The translations under genes were made by a program, and so were the position numbers. A stretch of 64,000 nucleotides of DNA from Lachnospiraceae bacterium. GTDB taxonomy: Bacteria; Bacillota; Clostridia; Lachnospirales; Lachnospiraceae. The notes below the pieces were generated by a model. That model searched no databases. It was not told where the DNA came from and saw only the letters and a program-made list of their open reading frames with translations. Below are positions 41,641 to 51,497 of the stretch, piece by piece. The stretch is from NCBI GenBank assembly GCA_910575105.1, contig CAJTDK010000014.1:4016-68015 (forward strand), in the 5' to 3' direction. Within the stretch, counting starts at the first letter, position 1. Each line of letters starts with the position of its first letter.

Positions 41641-43977
41641 TTAACTTTTTTCTATATATTTGTTACAATAATCAATAATATCCTGAATCTCTGCCGCCGC
41701 AAACATTGGGTCGCCCTGAATCGGCTCTGCCAACCGGTAAAATGGCAGCGGAAGCATCAATACCAGAAAATCAGTCTTGCTCAGATCAAAGAATTGCTGC
41801 ATCCATTCCGGTTTATGCATTTTCAGATAATCATGAAACGCCGGACAATTTACAAAATGCGCAAGGGGAGTCATATCTGTGAAAAAGAACATCTGGTCGC
41901 TCTTTGTTATCTTTAGTTTACCGGACACAATATTGTCTTCTGCAGATGTGTTCAGGTATATTTTGTATTCACCCGCCTGCACCCCCCATTTATGCAATGT
42001 CTCGCTATACACTTCCAAGTCACCGCGTGAAATGGTGAACGCAATTTCCTTTGATTCCCCGGGCTTTAGCTGTACTTTACCAAAATTCCGTAATTCTTTT
42101 TCCGGTCTTTTAAATAAATGGTCACAGATATGGATATAGAGCTGAATTACTTGGCTTCCTGCCCGCGCTCCCGTATTCGTCACCTTCAAGCTGATATCTG
42201 TTTTCTCGTCTGCGTTCATCTCTGTCCTGCTCATCTTGAAATCGCTGTACGCAAATGTTGTGTAACTTAAACCATGGCCAAACGGATACAGCACCGGCAG
42301 CTTTCTCGTGTCATACCATCTGTAACCTGTCAGCAATCCTTCAGAATAATTCACCCTGGGCATCTCCTTATACGCAGGCGTAAAATCAAAGTAAGCCGGT
42401 CCATGCTCCTCCCGAAGCGGAAATGTCTCTGTCAAGCGCCCGCCTGGCTCTGCATTTCCAAACAGGACATCTGCAATTGCATTTCCATAGCCCTCCCCGG
42501 CAAATCCTGCAAAGATGATTCCTTTGACCCTATCCTTCCATGGAGCCAGATCATAAACGCTTCCGCCTGTCAGAACAATCACCACATGCCCGGATTTTTC
42601 CGTCAACACATCCAACATGGCCTGCTGGTTTTTCTGCAGGCGGATATGCGGCCTGTCATAGCTCTCTGATTCATAGCCATAGGGTGCCCCGACAAATGCA
42701 AATATAACATCTGCATCCTCTGCGCATGTTCCTAAAGACTCCAGCAAAGACTCATCTGGCTCCTGATCCACCGGCGGCCTGGACTCTACAACCTTATAAC
42801 CCTGACAGTACTCTATGTCAATTCCCTGCTTCTCGCCCAATGTTTCAATCTCCTTCAGTGGGATATCCACCTTATACCCATTCATATATCCGCTCCCGCT
42901 TCCTTCCACATTGGGTTCTGCAGCTAACTGTCCTGCTATGAGTATCCGTTTCGTTTTTGAAGCATCGACCGGAAGGATTCCGTCATTTTTCAGAAGTGTA
43001 ATACACTGAACCGCAATCTTTTGTGCCTCCTGATGATAGCTCTCCATATCCACCTCGGCAGTACCTGTAACGTTCTGTGCATAAATCGCCATCTTAAGCA
43101 GGCGGCGCAGGATATCGTCAATCGTATCCTCCGTAATTGCTCCGCTTTCCAGCGCCCTCCTCACTTCCTCTATATGTACAGCAGGATCTGACAATTCGAT
43201 ATCCATCCCATTGTTATGAGCTGCAATCTTATTATGGTGAATTGCCTGAAAATCTGAAACAACAACACCGTCATAACCGATCTCCTTACGGAGTGCATCC
43301 ATACACTGCTTACTGGAATTGACCCATTCCCCATTGACCTTGTTATAGGAACTCATGATCATCCATGGTCTGGCATTCTGCAATACCATCTTCCATGGCA
43401 TAAGATAAATCTCCTGAAGCACGTTCTCTTCAATACAGGAATCCGTATTCATCCGGTCAAATTCCTGATTATTTGCAATAAAATGCTTCGGGCATGCCCC
43501 TACCCCCTCACTCTGGATCCCTTTGACATATTCTGTGGCAAGCAGCCCGGTAAGCGCCGGGTCCTCGCTCAAATAATCGTAATTGCGCCCGCACAGAGGC
43601 GAACGCTTTAAGTTCATGCCCGGCCGGTTTAAGATATTGACCTTCTCCGGGTTCGCCTTTGCTTCCATTGCAAACAGCTGCCCCACATGGTATGTAAGTT
43701 CCTTATCCCAGCTCATTGCCACTGAAGAATTGGACGGAAACGCCACCGGGTGATATTTCCCATCGTTTGGTTTCCCATCTTCACCATAGACAGGCTTTCC
43801 TGTTCTCCAATTATCCGCTCCGCCTCCTGGCACATCCTGCGGAATCGGTCCATGGAAGTCCAAAGACCGAATCCTGCCATACTCACTATCCAATGGCGTC
43901 AGCGCATACAGCTTATCCTCCAGTGTCATCTGTTTTATCATCTTCTCTGCCTGTTGTTCTATTCTTTCATCATACAT
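41641..43977 (-). CDS. GH3 glycoside hydrolase, cytoplasmic (copy 1)
   Basis: This 778-residue GH3 enzyme has a TIM barrel with RPGMNLKRSPLCGRNYDYLSE and KHFIANNQEF; the nucleophile Asp is in YDGVVVSDFQAIHHN. The second domain contains GSGSGYMNGYKVDIP and VLTGGSVYDLAPWKD, and FnIII strands follow (VTNTGARAGSQVIQLY). There is no signal peptide, so it acts on imported oligosaccharides. A C-terminal extension of about 80 residues after the FnIII domain is shared with the copy at 59240. Specificity (beta-glucosidase, beta-xylosidase or other) cannot be read from sequence. It follows the GPH transporter gene by 3 bp. Confidence 0.92.
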   Translation of the reverse strand: MYDERIEQQAEKMIKQMTLEDKLYALTPLDSEYGRIRSLDFHGPIPQDVPGGGADNWRTGKPVYGEDGKPNDGKYHPVAFPSNSSVAMSWDKELTYHVGQLFAMEAKANPEKVNILNRPGMNLKRSPLCGRNYDYLSEDPALTGLLATEYVKGIQSEGVGACPKHFIANNQEFDRMNTDSCIEENVLQEIYLMPWKMVLQNARPWMIMSSYNKVNGEWVNSSKQCMDALRKEIGYDGVVVSDFQAIHHNKIAAHNNGMDIELSDPAVHIEEVRRALESGAITEDTIDDILRRLLKMAIYAQNVTGTAEVDMESYHQEAQKIAVQCITLLKNDGILPVDASKTKRILIAGQLAAEPNVEGSGSGYMNGYKVDIPLKEIETLGEKQGIDIEYCQGYKVVESRPPVDQEPDESLLESLGTCAEDADVIFAFVGAPYGYESESYDRPHIRLQKNQQAMLDVLTEKSGHVVIVLTGGSVYDLAPWKDRVKGIIFAGFAGEGYGNAIADVLFGNAEPGGRLTETFPLREEHGPAYFDFTPAYKEMPRVNYSEGLLTGYRWYDTRKLPVLYPFGHGLSYTTFAYSDFKMSRTEMNADEKTDISLKVTNTGARAGSQVIQLYIHICDHLFKRPEKELRNFGKVQLKPGESKEIAFTISRGDLEVYSETLHKWGVQAGEYKIYLNTSAEDNIVSGKLKITKSDQMFFFTDMTPLAHFVNCPAFHDYLKMHKPEWMQQFFDLSKTDFLVLMLPLPFYRLAEPIQGDPMFAAAEIQDIIDYCNKYIEKS

Positions 43978-43980
43978 ACT

Positions 43981-45363
43981 CTATCCTCTTTTCCTCTCTT
44001 CCAGTTCTTTAACAATTGCAGGATACTGTTTTTCCAAAGTATACATCAGAGCCGCAGCGATACAGATTACATTCAACACAATCGGCAGCGCCACATATAC
44101 AATAGAGATACCCGTAATTGCCGTTGCTGTCTGTACCTGTGCTTCTCCGTTATATCCGGTCCATGCCAGCACCCAGCTGCAAAGAGATGTTCCTATGGCA
44201 GAGCCAAATTTTGAGCCAAAGCTATTGGCCGACATAATTAATCCTTCCTGACGGTACCCATTCTTCCACTCACCATATTCAACCGTGTTACAGAGCATTG
44301 GATATGCGCACCATTGTGTACTGCAGCCAATTGCAAATAGGAAAGACCCCGCATAGATTGCAGCAAAGGAAACGCTTCCGCCAATCGCCAGAACAAGTCT
44401 TCCGAGAATCATCACAAGCAGTCCAAGAATCAACCCGTTACGGACTCCACTTTTTGCTACAACCGGTTTGGACAGCGGAATCAGAATCAGCATAGGCATA
44501 GACAGGAGCATACCTACAACCGGAACTGCCTCTGGCTTGCTGCACACATAGGCCATATAATAATACATAGAACCCATATTAAGAGAGATGACCGCCGCCG
44601 AACAGATACTCATACAGGTACAGACAAGCCAGAATTTATTCTTTATAACCAGCTTCATGCCTTCGGCCATTCCCAGCTTCTCTTCCTTTGCCCCGGCAGT
44701 TTCTGAAACGGGAGTCTCTAAGATAACCCTCTCTTTTGTATTAAAATAGCAAAGAGCATATGCAAGCAGCGAAATCAACGCATAGACCCCGATGACGATA
44801 GACCAGCTTCTCTTGGTATCTCCTGCCCATCCAATAAATGTCATTGTATACGAATTAACAATCGTTGATGCAACGGTATTAAAAATAGAACGCAGTACAC
44901 TGGTATTTTCGCGGTCTTTCTCATTTCTTGAAATCAATGCCTGCATAGAAGTATAGGGAATTACAATCATTGTGTAAAGTGTACAGAACAGATTATAAGT
45001 AACAAATACATAGATACCCTGTGAAACTGTACTTGTCATCTCCGGAACCGAGAACATAACAACTGATGCCAGCGCATATGGTATTACAACCCGTTTGATC
45101 CACGGTCTTGCTTTCTCAGCGCCCGGCCTCGCAAACTTCTCCATTACAAATCCCATAGCCACATCAGAAAATGCATCAATAATCTTAGACACCAGCATGA
45201 TTGTTCCAACAATAAGCGGATCAACATGCGCATAATTCGTATAATATACCAGCAGATATGCGCCCATAACCGCAAACAGCATATTGGTTCCCATCTCACC
45301 GGTTGAATAACAGATTGTCTCACGTAAGCTTAATTCCCTTTTTTGCTTGATTTTTTCACTCAT
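43981..45363 (-). CDS. GPH-family (MelB-like) glycoside:cation symporter, copy 1
   Basis: This 460-residue protein has about 12 membrane segments. GYSTGEMGTNMLFAVMGAYL and IIDAFSDVAMGFVMEKF correspond to helices I-II of MelB-type carriers, with the Asp of the cation site. It imports a glycoside together with Na+ or H+. It is the first gene of a unit with the GH3 and acetylesterase genes, so the transported sugar is presumably the substrate of those enzymes. The divergent AraC gene at 45536 is the likely regulator. Confidence 0.9.
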   Translation of the reverse strand: MSEKIKQKRELSLRETICYSTGEMGTNMLFAVMGAYLLVYYTNYAHVDPLIVGTIMLVSKIIDAFSDVAMGFVMEKFARPGAEKARPWIKRVVIPYALASVVMFSVPEMTSTVSQGIYVFVTYNLFCTLYTMIVIPYTSMQALISRNEKDRENTSVLRSIFNTVASTIVNSYTMTFIGWAGDTKRSWSIVIGVYALISLLAYALCYFNTKERVILETPVSETAGAKEEKLGMAEGMKLVIKNKFWLVCTCMSICSAAVISLNMGSMYYYMAYVCSKPEAVPVVGMLLSMPMLILIPLSKPVVAKSGVRNGLILGLLVMILGRLVLAIGGSVSFAAIYAGSFLFAIGCSTQWCAYPMLCNTVEYGEWKNGYRQEGLIMSANSFGSKFGSAIGTSLCSWVLAWTGYNGEAQVQTATAITGISIVYVALPIVLNVICIAAALMYTLEKQYPAIVKELEERKRG

Positions 45364-45415
45364 GACTCTTCTCCTTTTTATTTTTATATCGCGCGCGTTA
45401 TGTATGTTTGTGAAT

Positions 45416-45460
45416 AAATCATAACAAGAAGGAAATCATGTAACCACGTAAAATCATAAC
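45416..45460. repeat. Three AAATCAT-type direct repeats, probable AraC boxes
   Basis: AAATCATAAC (45416-45425), AAATCATGTAAC (45433-45444) and AAATCATAAC (45451-45460) are spaced 17 and 18 bp apart, in the intergenic region between the GPH operon and the AraC gene at 45536. Direct repeats of this size and spacing are typical of AraC operators. The AraC gene has a TATAAT at 45493-45498 with TG upstream. Confidence 0.65.
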
Positions 45461-45535
45461 CTGTTTTCCGACATTTTTTGCGCCGGGTATGCTATAATCA
45501 TAATACCTATCTTTTTGACGTCAGGAGGAACTATT

Positions 45536-46624
45536 ATGATCTTTTATATTTCTATCGGACAGCTGCAGGAAAAAATCTCCCAGTCATACCGGATCCATCA
45601 CATTTATCCTGATTTTGGAACGGTTCTGATGGAGATGTACCAAGGAAAAGAATATATAACAGAACCACCTGCTCCGCCTGAGATCCAGTCAATCATGCAA
45701 TTAAATGATTCTGATTTTCTTAAGGCGTCTAATCAATTATACTATGCATTTTCTTCGGAAAAACTATTAAACAATACAGACTATGATTTTGTTCCCGACT
45801 TTGATGATATGGTAACCATCAGTCAATTCTTCCGAACAAAAAATGTCATACATACACATGACTGCTTTGAAATTGATTATGTGTTTAAAGGGAAATGCGA
45901 ACTGACCTTTCTTGATGAAAAAAGAATCCTTCAAGAAGGTGATTTCCTGATCCTATCGCCATATGCACAGCATACCACCCGCCTGCTTACAGAAAAGTCC
46001 TGCGTATATCCTATCTTAGTGAAAGAGAAAACCTTTGACGCAGTGTTCTTCTCATCATTATCAGATATTGACATTCTCTCCAACTTTTTCCGGCAGATTC
46101 TCACGAATCCTACGGAACCCAATTACCTTTTATTTCAGACTACAAACTCCGCGGATATCCGCACCCTGGTAAAATTGCAGTTTCTGGAACGTTTCCGTAT
46201 GGATGCATATGTGAACCGATGTGATATCTACCTGCTAAACCTGTTGTTTGTCAATGTACTCAGGAACTACAATACCTACAGCCAATTTTCCTACTACGAT
46301 TCCGGACAGGATTACACACCTATTCTGCGTTATATAAAGACGCACTATAAAACAGTGGATCTGGAGCTGCTTTCAAAAAAGTTTAATTACTCCATACCAT
46401 ATATGTCTAAAATCATAAAAAAAATGACTGGAAACAATTTCACAGAAACACTGCGGAAATTAAGGATGGAAGAAGCCTCTAACCTGCTGATGAAGTCTGA
46501 CGATTCCATTGAAAAAATCTCCGAACAGATTGGCTATAACAGCTCCGACCACTTTGCGCGGACATTCCGTAAGTACTATGGAATATCTCCCTTAAAATAT
46601 CGCAAAAAACATCAACAATATTGA
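45536..46624 (+). CDS. AraC-family regulator
   Basis: This 362-residue protein has a variable N-terminal segment, a cupin sensor (FEIDYVFKGKCELTF, LQEGDFLILSPYAQH) and a C-terminal double helix-turn-helix (VDLELLSKKFNYSIPYMSKI, SIEKISEQIGYNSSDHFART). ATG 45536 follows AGGAGG at 7 nt; an in-frame ATG at 45515 has none. It is divergent to the GPH-GH3-acetylesterase unit, with three direct repeats in between. The inducer is presumably the transported sugar. Confidence 0.88.
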   Translation: MIFYISIGQLQEKISQSYRIHHIYPDFGTVLMEMYQGKEYITEPPAPPEIQSIMQLNDSDFLKASNQLYYAFSSEKLLNNTDYDFVPDFDDMVTISQFFRTKNVIHTHDCFEIDYVFKGKCELTFLDEKRILQEGDFLILSPYAQHTTRLLTEKSCVYPILVKEKTFDAVFFSSLSDIDILSNFFRQILTNPTEPNYLLFQTTNSADIRTLVKLQFLERFRMDAYVNRCDIYLLNLLFVNVLRNYNTYSQFSYYDSGQDYTPILRYIKTHYKTVDLELLSKKFNYSIPYMSKIIKKMTGNNFTETLRKLRMEEASNLLMKSDDSIEKISEQIGYNSSDHFARTFRKYYGISPLKYRKKHQQY

Positions 46625-46632
46625 TAGAACGA

Positions 46633-46665
46633 CTCCCCTCAGCTTTTCTGAAGGGAGCCGTTATT
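46633..46665. terminator. Bidirectional terminator
   Basis: CTCCCCTCAG (46633-46642) pairs with CTGAAGGGAG (46648-46657), loop CTTTT, then GTTATTT on the plus side. It lies between the converging AraC gene (stop 46624) and GH78 gene (stop 46669). Confidence 0.75.
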
Positions 46666-46668
46666 TCT

Positions 46669-49323
46669 TTAATCCAACACCTTGCAGAGAACCCTGTAAT
46701 TACCAGATCCTGCATTCGCAATATATTTTTCTTTCACTCTTGCAAAATCCAATCCGTATCGTTCTGTTATCTCGCAGTCCTGCGGCAGCACAAGCGTTGC
46801 CGATGTATTATGGGGAACCGATACATCCAACAGGATCTGATCTTCTCGTTTCTCCCATCGTACTATGATGTCACCGTATTCACAGAGATGCGTTGTTTGT
46901 GCATACTCTATTCCCCCGCCCGGATGCGGCTCTACATAAAAATGCTTGTATCCCGGCTGCTTTTCATCACGGCTAAGGCCTGCACACACCTCATATAACC
47001 ACTTTCCAACAGATCCATAAGCATAGTGATTAAAAGAATTCATATCTGCGCTCCACATGCTGCCGTCTGGTTTCAAACCATCCCAATGCTCCCATACCGT
47101 TGTTGCCCCCTGCTCAACCTGATAAAGCCACGAAGGAAAATCCTTTTTCAGCAGCAGTTCGTACGCCTCCCTGACACATCCATTCTCACTGAGCGCATGC
47201 ATAATAAACGGTGTTCCTAAAAATCCTGTGGACAAATGCATCTGTCTTTGTCTTAAAAGCTCCAGTAATCTGTCCGTTGTCTGCCTCCTATACTTCTCTG
47301 GCGTAATCTTGAAACTCAGGGCAAGGACATGAGCCGTCTGTGTCTGGATACTCATCTGTCCGTCCGGTAAAAAGTATCTTCCCTGGAAATGCCGGATTGC
47401 ATCCTCATAAACTTTTCTATATCTGATACAGTCTTCTTCTCTTCCGACTGCTTCCGCCATTTTTATGAAAAGCCCGCAGGCATACGCAAAATATGCCAGA
47501 CATGTAAATTCTGCCGGAGTCGCTCCATGATAACTCCCTTCCTCCGCATCAAGCGCAAGCCAGTCGCCAAATTGCGGTGCAAAGCTATAGATGCCGTCCT
47601 CCATATGCTGCATCACAAAATCAATCCAAGCCTTCATGCTGTCATACTGCTGACGGATAATAGCAGTATCTCCTGTCTCCTGATACAAAATCCAGGGAAG
47701 GACTACCGCCGCATCCCCCCATCCAGATGAACCGCAGAAATTATCCGGCTGGCCTGGTTTCAGAACATCTGGCACAACATGGGTTACTGCACCGTTTTCC
47801 TGTTGGTCTGCTGACAGATCGCACAGCCACTTACGGTAAAATTCATACATGTCCATCAAATAGCATGCTGTATTACAGAACACCTGTACATCCCCTGTCC
47901 AACCCAGCCGCTCATCCCGCTGCGGACAGTCCGATGGAATATCAACAGAATTTCCTTTAAGCCCCCACACAATATTGCTCTGGAGTTGATTCAGCAGATG
48001 GTTTGAACACGAGAATGTGCCCGTTTCCCCCATATCTGAATACAATGCAAGCGCCTTAAAATTTCCCCCGGATATCTTTCCCGGATATTGCTTTACCCAC
48101 ACATACCGGAATGCCTGGAACGTAAAATGCGGATGATATTCTTCCACTCCATTTCCGCTGCAGATATACTTGATCGTCTGCTTCGCAGTACGCAGATTCT
48201 CAGTATATACATTCCCGTCTGAATCCAGCGTTTCAAAGCAAACTAGTTCCACTGTATCTCCAGGCTTTGCATCTACCTGAAAATGAACCCAGCCGCTAAG
48301 ATTCTGCCCAAAATCCAGAACCGTCTCATCTCTGGGAGTAGTAAGAATCGTTTTTACTGACAATATCTCATGAATCTGTACAGTGCTGCCTGACTGTGGA
48401 TACAGCCGTGCTTTTTCTTGCTCCACAACCCTTACTGGTCTGATATCTGTTTCTATACATCCGTTTTCGTCCTGTATTCCATCCTCCAAACGGGCATCGT
48501 ATCTCTCTCCGTCATAAATATCAGAAAACAGAATTGCACTGTTTCCTCCTTGAAACTCATTTCCTGTGCAGATGGATTCCTCACTTCCATCCTCATACCG
48601 AAGAATTAATTCCCCTGAAAAAGCCGCATATTCCCCATAAAAATTATGAACCCTGTGATAAGAAATATCCCCTTTGTACCAGCCTGCTCCAACCAGCGCC
48701 TCCCATCTATTTACTCCTTGCTTAATCTTTTCTGTAACCTCATAGGTCTGATAAAGCAGACGCCTTCCATAACTGGTCCAGCCCGGTGCGAGTTCATCCT
48801 TCCCTATACGGGAACCATTCAGAAAGGTCTGATAAAGCCCATGAGCCGAAGCAATCATAAAAGCTTCTTTCAGTGTTTTCTCCACTTTAAATTCTCTCCA
48901 AAGCCTTGTGGCTGGAGAATGATTCTTATCCTTTAACTGTTCCGCTGTAATGAAATCCGCTTTCCATCTACTTTCTCCCAATAATGCCGTAAGAAAGCGT
49001 GTCTGATTCCATGCGCTGTTCTCCCTATGATTATCCCATATCCTGACCCGCACATAATAATAGTGTATAGATTTAAGCTGTATCTCCTCAATGTCCAGTT
49101 CTACATTCTGTGACTGTCCCGACTCCACATTACCTGTATCAAAAAGTATGTTCGCAAAACTGCTGTCCTCTGATATCTGAATCTGATATCTCTCTTGCAT
49201 TACGTTCCTGTGCCCTGACGCAATCTTCCATCCGACACTGATATTTCCTGCAATCCCTTTTGGTTCCTTTAAATGATTAATCCTTATCTCTGCAATATCA
49301 AGCATACCTTCCACCCCTTTCAT
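46669..49323 (-). CDS. GH78 alpha-L-rhamnosidase
   Basis: This 884-residue cytoplasmic GH78 enzyme has N-terminal beta-domains with WKIASGHRNVMQERYQIQIS and LAPGWTSYGRRLLYQTYEV. The (alpha/alpha)6 barrel shows the acidic catalytic block DCPQRDERLGWTGDVQVF, then GATTVWEHWDGLKPDG and MNSFNHYAYGSVGKWLYEV, all diagnostic for bacterial alpha-L-rhamnosidases. It releases L-rhamnose from flavonoid or pectic glycosides. Its ATG overlaps the stop of the other GH78 gene by one base; an alternative ATG at 49305 is also possible. The absence of a signal peptide implies imported substrates. Confidence 0.94.
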   Translation of the reverse strand: MKGVEGMLDIAEIRINHLKEPKGIAGNISVGWKIASGHRNVMQERYQIQISEDSSFANILFDTGNVESGQSQNVELDIEEIQLKSIHYYYVRVRIWDNHRENSAWNQTRFLTALLGESRWKADFITAEQLKDKNHSPATRLWREFKVEKTLKEAFMIASAHGLYQTFLNGSRIGKDELAPGWTSYGRRLLYQTYEVTEKIKQGVNRWEALVGAGWYKGDISYHRVHNFYGEYAAFSGELILRYEDGSEESICTGNEFQGGNSAILFSDIYDGERYDARLEDGIQDENGCIETDIRPVRVVEQEKARLYPQSGSTVQIHEILSVKTILTTPRDETVLDFGQNLSGWVHFQVDAKPGDTVELVCFETLDSDGNVYTENLRTAKQTIKYICSGNGVEEYHPHFTFQAFRYVWVKQYPGKISGGNFKALALYSDMGETGTFSCSNHLLNQLQSNIVWGLKGNSVDIPSDCPQRDERLGWTGDVQVFCNTACYLMDMYEFYRKWLCDLSADQQENGAVTHVVPDVLKPGQPDNFCGSSGWGDAAVVLPWILYQETGDTAIIRQQYDSMKAWIDFVMQHMEDGIYSFAPQFGDWLALDAEEGSYHGATPAEFTCLAYFAYACGLFIKMAEAVGREEDCIRYRKVYEDAIRHFQGRYFLPDGQMSIQTQTAHVLALSFKITPEKYRRQTTDRLLELLRQRQMHLSTGFLGTPFIMHALSENGCVREAYELLLKKDFPSWLYQVEQGATTVWEHWDGLKPDGSMWSADMNSFNHYAYGSVGKWLYEVCAGLSRDEKQPGYKHFYVEPHPGGGIEYAQTTHLCEYGDIIVRWEKREDQILLDVSVPHNTSATLVLPQDCEITERYGLDFARVKEKYIANAGSGNYRVLCKVLD

Positions 49324-51299
49324 TATCGTCCTTCCGGTCTCATCTGCTCGTCAACCTTAAGCTCCCGGCCATCCCACTGAATATGGACATTCTTCTTCCC
49401 GACCGGCAGCACACAATCCAGACTGTCAAAATATTCAAGCCTCGGATGAAGCTCATATTTCCCATTTACTGAATCTGTGATCTCAAGCCCTACAAAATAT
49501 CTCGCCAACAGATAAATCGGGCTTGCCGACCACGCATGGCACAGGCTCTTGCCAAATCTGTCCCCATACATGTCATACTGTTCTTCTTCTGGAACATTCG
49601 GATCATATTCCTCCCAGAATGTTACGGCTCCCTTTTTTATCATACCGCCCCAGTATTCCCGGATCTGCTCCAGAACATCCTGAAGCCTGCCAACCTTACA
49701 CAAGGCATCCATCTCATAAAATTTAAAATACGGAGTTGTAATTTCAGGAACCGTGTCACTGCTAAGAACATTTTCCACAATCTGTTTCTTCTGCTGGTTG
49801 TCTGCAATATTAAATAGTATAGCGAATATATTGGCATGTCTGGTAATATGTTTTTTTCCAGATACAAAAGAATCCATATAAGCGCCCTGATCATTGTCCC
49901 AGAAAAATGCGTTTATATTTTTCTTCATCATCTCATATTCCGCCTGATATTTGATACCCTGTTGAAAATAATACGCCGCCCCAGAGGCCGCTTTGCTGCA
50001 GGATGTCTGAAAAGTCTGGCATTCTTTCGCATCATTTTCAAGAAGCCGGCTAAGCAGCGACATTGTCCGGTAACACTCGGCAAACAGCATCTGTTCTGCA
50101 CACAGAGCTCCTTCTTTATCCAGATCGGCCCAGTCAATAAATATCCAGTCGCCTTCCCGTCCGATGATGAATCCATGCTCATCCAGCTGTCCTTCGCAAA
50201 ACTCCATCAATGAACACATCTTCGGATATACCTGTTTTACGAACTCCAAATCGCCATAAGCTTCATAATGAGCCTTAATACTAAGAATCCAGTACAGCGT
50301 ATAATCCAAGATTGTGTTGATATGCGTTGTGATCGGATCATTTCCCCGCAATGCACGAAGCGTACGGCGGTTGATATCAGCATCTGCCATCAAATATTGA
50401 TTTACAAAAAGACTTTGATAGGCATCTCCTCCCCAGATCCATTTATCTCTTTTGATTCCGTCAATGAAAAAAATTCCGCTGCATAGCTGAAATGTATGCT
50501 CCGCTACGGACCAGATCCTATTAAGCAGTTCATCACTGCTTGAAAAACTTGCTCTTACCGGAATATCTACATATTGGTGAATCGCCTTAAGTTCCACCTC
50601 CCCTTTCCGGCAATCCGGAATATATGCAAACCGTACTGCACATCTGGGGCATCTGCCTGTCCGGGCATCCGGCTCCCAGCTATAATAACAATGCTCCCTA
50701 TTAAGCGCTTCTTCCCTCGATTCGCCGCAGTAAACCCTTAATGGACGATATCCGTTCTTATCATCCAGTTCAAGAACCGCTGTTAATTCTGTTTCAAATT
50801 CATATAACGTACCATTCCCACAAGCTTCCACATGAACCGGCAAATAAATTTTCTCACTATAATCCCAAGAAGCCGGATCCTGCCCCTCATCTGTAAAATA
50901 CCGGCTGTATCCCGCCGCCACCGGAGGGTTCGCATAATCTTCCGCCTGCCATGTACCGTCAGAATAGATAACATCACCTTTTATGTATATACTTGGAAAA
51001 CACTCTATGCGCCCTGTATGAACGGAAATTTTTACACTTCCCGGTTCACAGGTAATCATTTTTCCAAAAGGATATTTCTGTTCTCCTACAAGAACATAGC
51101 CAATCGCCTTTGAATAGACACAAAATGTTGTTTCCGTTTCGATACAATATTCTTTTCGAAATACCACCCTGTTGCGAAAACCTTCACTTTTCCAAAATGC
51201 CGGCCATCCATATCCACGTTCTATACGGCTGAAATTCTGCTTCATCGCGTGATATAATTCAAAATCTCCCTGATACCAAATCCAGTAACAAGCCTTCAT
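49323..51299 (-). CDS. GH78-family alpha-L-rhamnosidase, short divergent form
   Basis: This 658-residue protein is a divergent GH78 member. It has an (alpha/alpha)6 barrel with IDGIKRDKWIWGGDAYQSLF in the position of the usual DCPQRDERLGWTGD, GREGDWIFIDWADLDKEG, and AVTFWEEYDPN with CHAWSASPIYLLARY near the end. The key acidic residues of the family are kept. It is shorter than the neighbour because the N-terminal beta-domains are reduced. It is the first gene of the rhamnosidase operon, under the 39-bp element. A different linkage specificity from the large enzyme is likely. Confidence 0.85.
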   Translation of the reverse strand: MKACYWIWYQGDFELYHAMKQNFSRIERGYGWPAFWKSEGFRNRVVFRKEYCIETETTFCVYSKAIGYVLVGEQKYPFGKMITCEPGSVKISVHTGRIECFPSIYIKGDVIYSDGTWQAEDYANPPVAAGYSRYFTDEGQDPASWDYSEKIYLPVHVEACGNGTLYEFETELTAVLELDDKNGYRPLRVYCGESREEALNREHCYYSWEPDARTGRCPRCAVRFAYIPDCRKGEVELKAIHQYVDIPVRASFSSSDELLNRIWSVAEHTFQLCSGIFFIDGIKRDKWIWGGDAYQSLFVNQYLMADADINRRTLRALRGNDPITTHINTILDYTLYWILSIKAHYEAYGDLEFVKQVYPKMCSLMEFCEGQLDEHGFIIGREGDWIFIDWADLDKEGALCAEQMLFAECYRTMSLLSRLLENDAKECQTFQTSCSKAASGAAYYFQQGIKYQAEYEMMKKNINAFFWDNDQGAYMDSFVSGKKHITRHANIFAILFNIADNQQKKQIVENVLSSDTVPEITTPYFKFYEMDALCKVGRLQDVLEQIREYWGGMIKKGAVTFWEEYDPNVPEEEQYDMYGDRFGKSLCHAWSASPIYLLARYFVGLEITDSVNGKYELHPRLEYFDSLDCVLPVGKKNVHIQWDGRELKVDEQMRPEGR

Positions 51300-51337
51300 C
51301 TGATACTTCCTTCCTAATATTTGCTAAATTTTTTATA

Positions 51338-51403
51338 ATTATAACAAACTATTTTTTACTATTTAAGGTCTTTTTTTAATCAAAAAACCGACTTTATTTG
51401 CAC
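51338..51403 (-). promoter_or_regulatory. Promoter and AraC operator of the rhamnosidase operon
   Basis: -10 TATAAT (51338-51343) and the 39-bp element 51365-51403, aligned without gaps to 39002-39040 and at the same distance from the -10. The -35 (TTAAAT) overlaps the element, typical of a class II activator site. Confidence 0.8.
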
Positions 51404-51423
51404 CCACCGAATCAGCCGCAATC

Positions 51424-51470
51424 AAAAAGGAGGAGTGACAATACCAGTTTTTGTACTGCCACTCCTCTTT
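51424..51470 (-). terminator. Terminator of the small unknown gene
   Basis: AGGAGTGACAATAC (51431-51444) pairs, with two G-U positions, to GTACTGCCACTCCT (51453-51466). On the minus strand it is followed by CCTTTTTG. It isolates the gene at 51498 from the rhamnosidase promoter. Confidence 0.75.
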
Positions 51471-51497
51471 TCTCTCTTTTGCATCATCTCGAATCAC

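Noticed and set aside
45364-45535. Short repeats as a CRISPR array
   Set aside because: Units of 10-12 bp at 17-18 bp period without spacers of CRISPR size and no cas genes; they fit AraC operator repeats.
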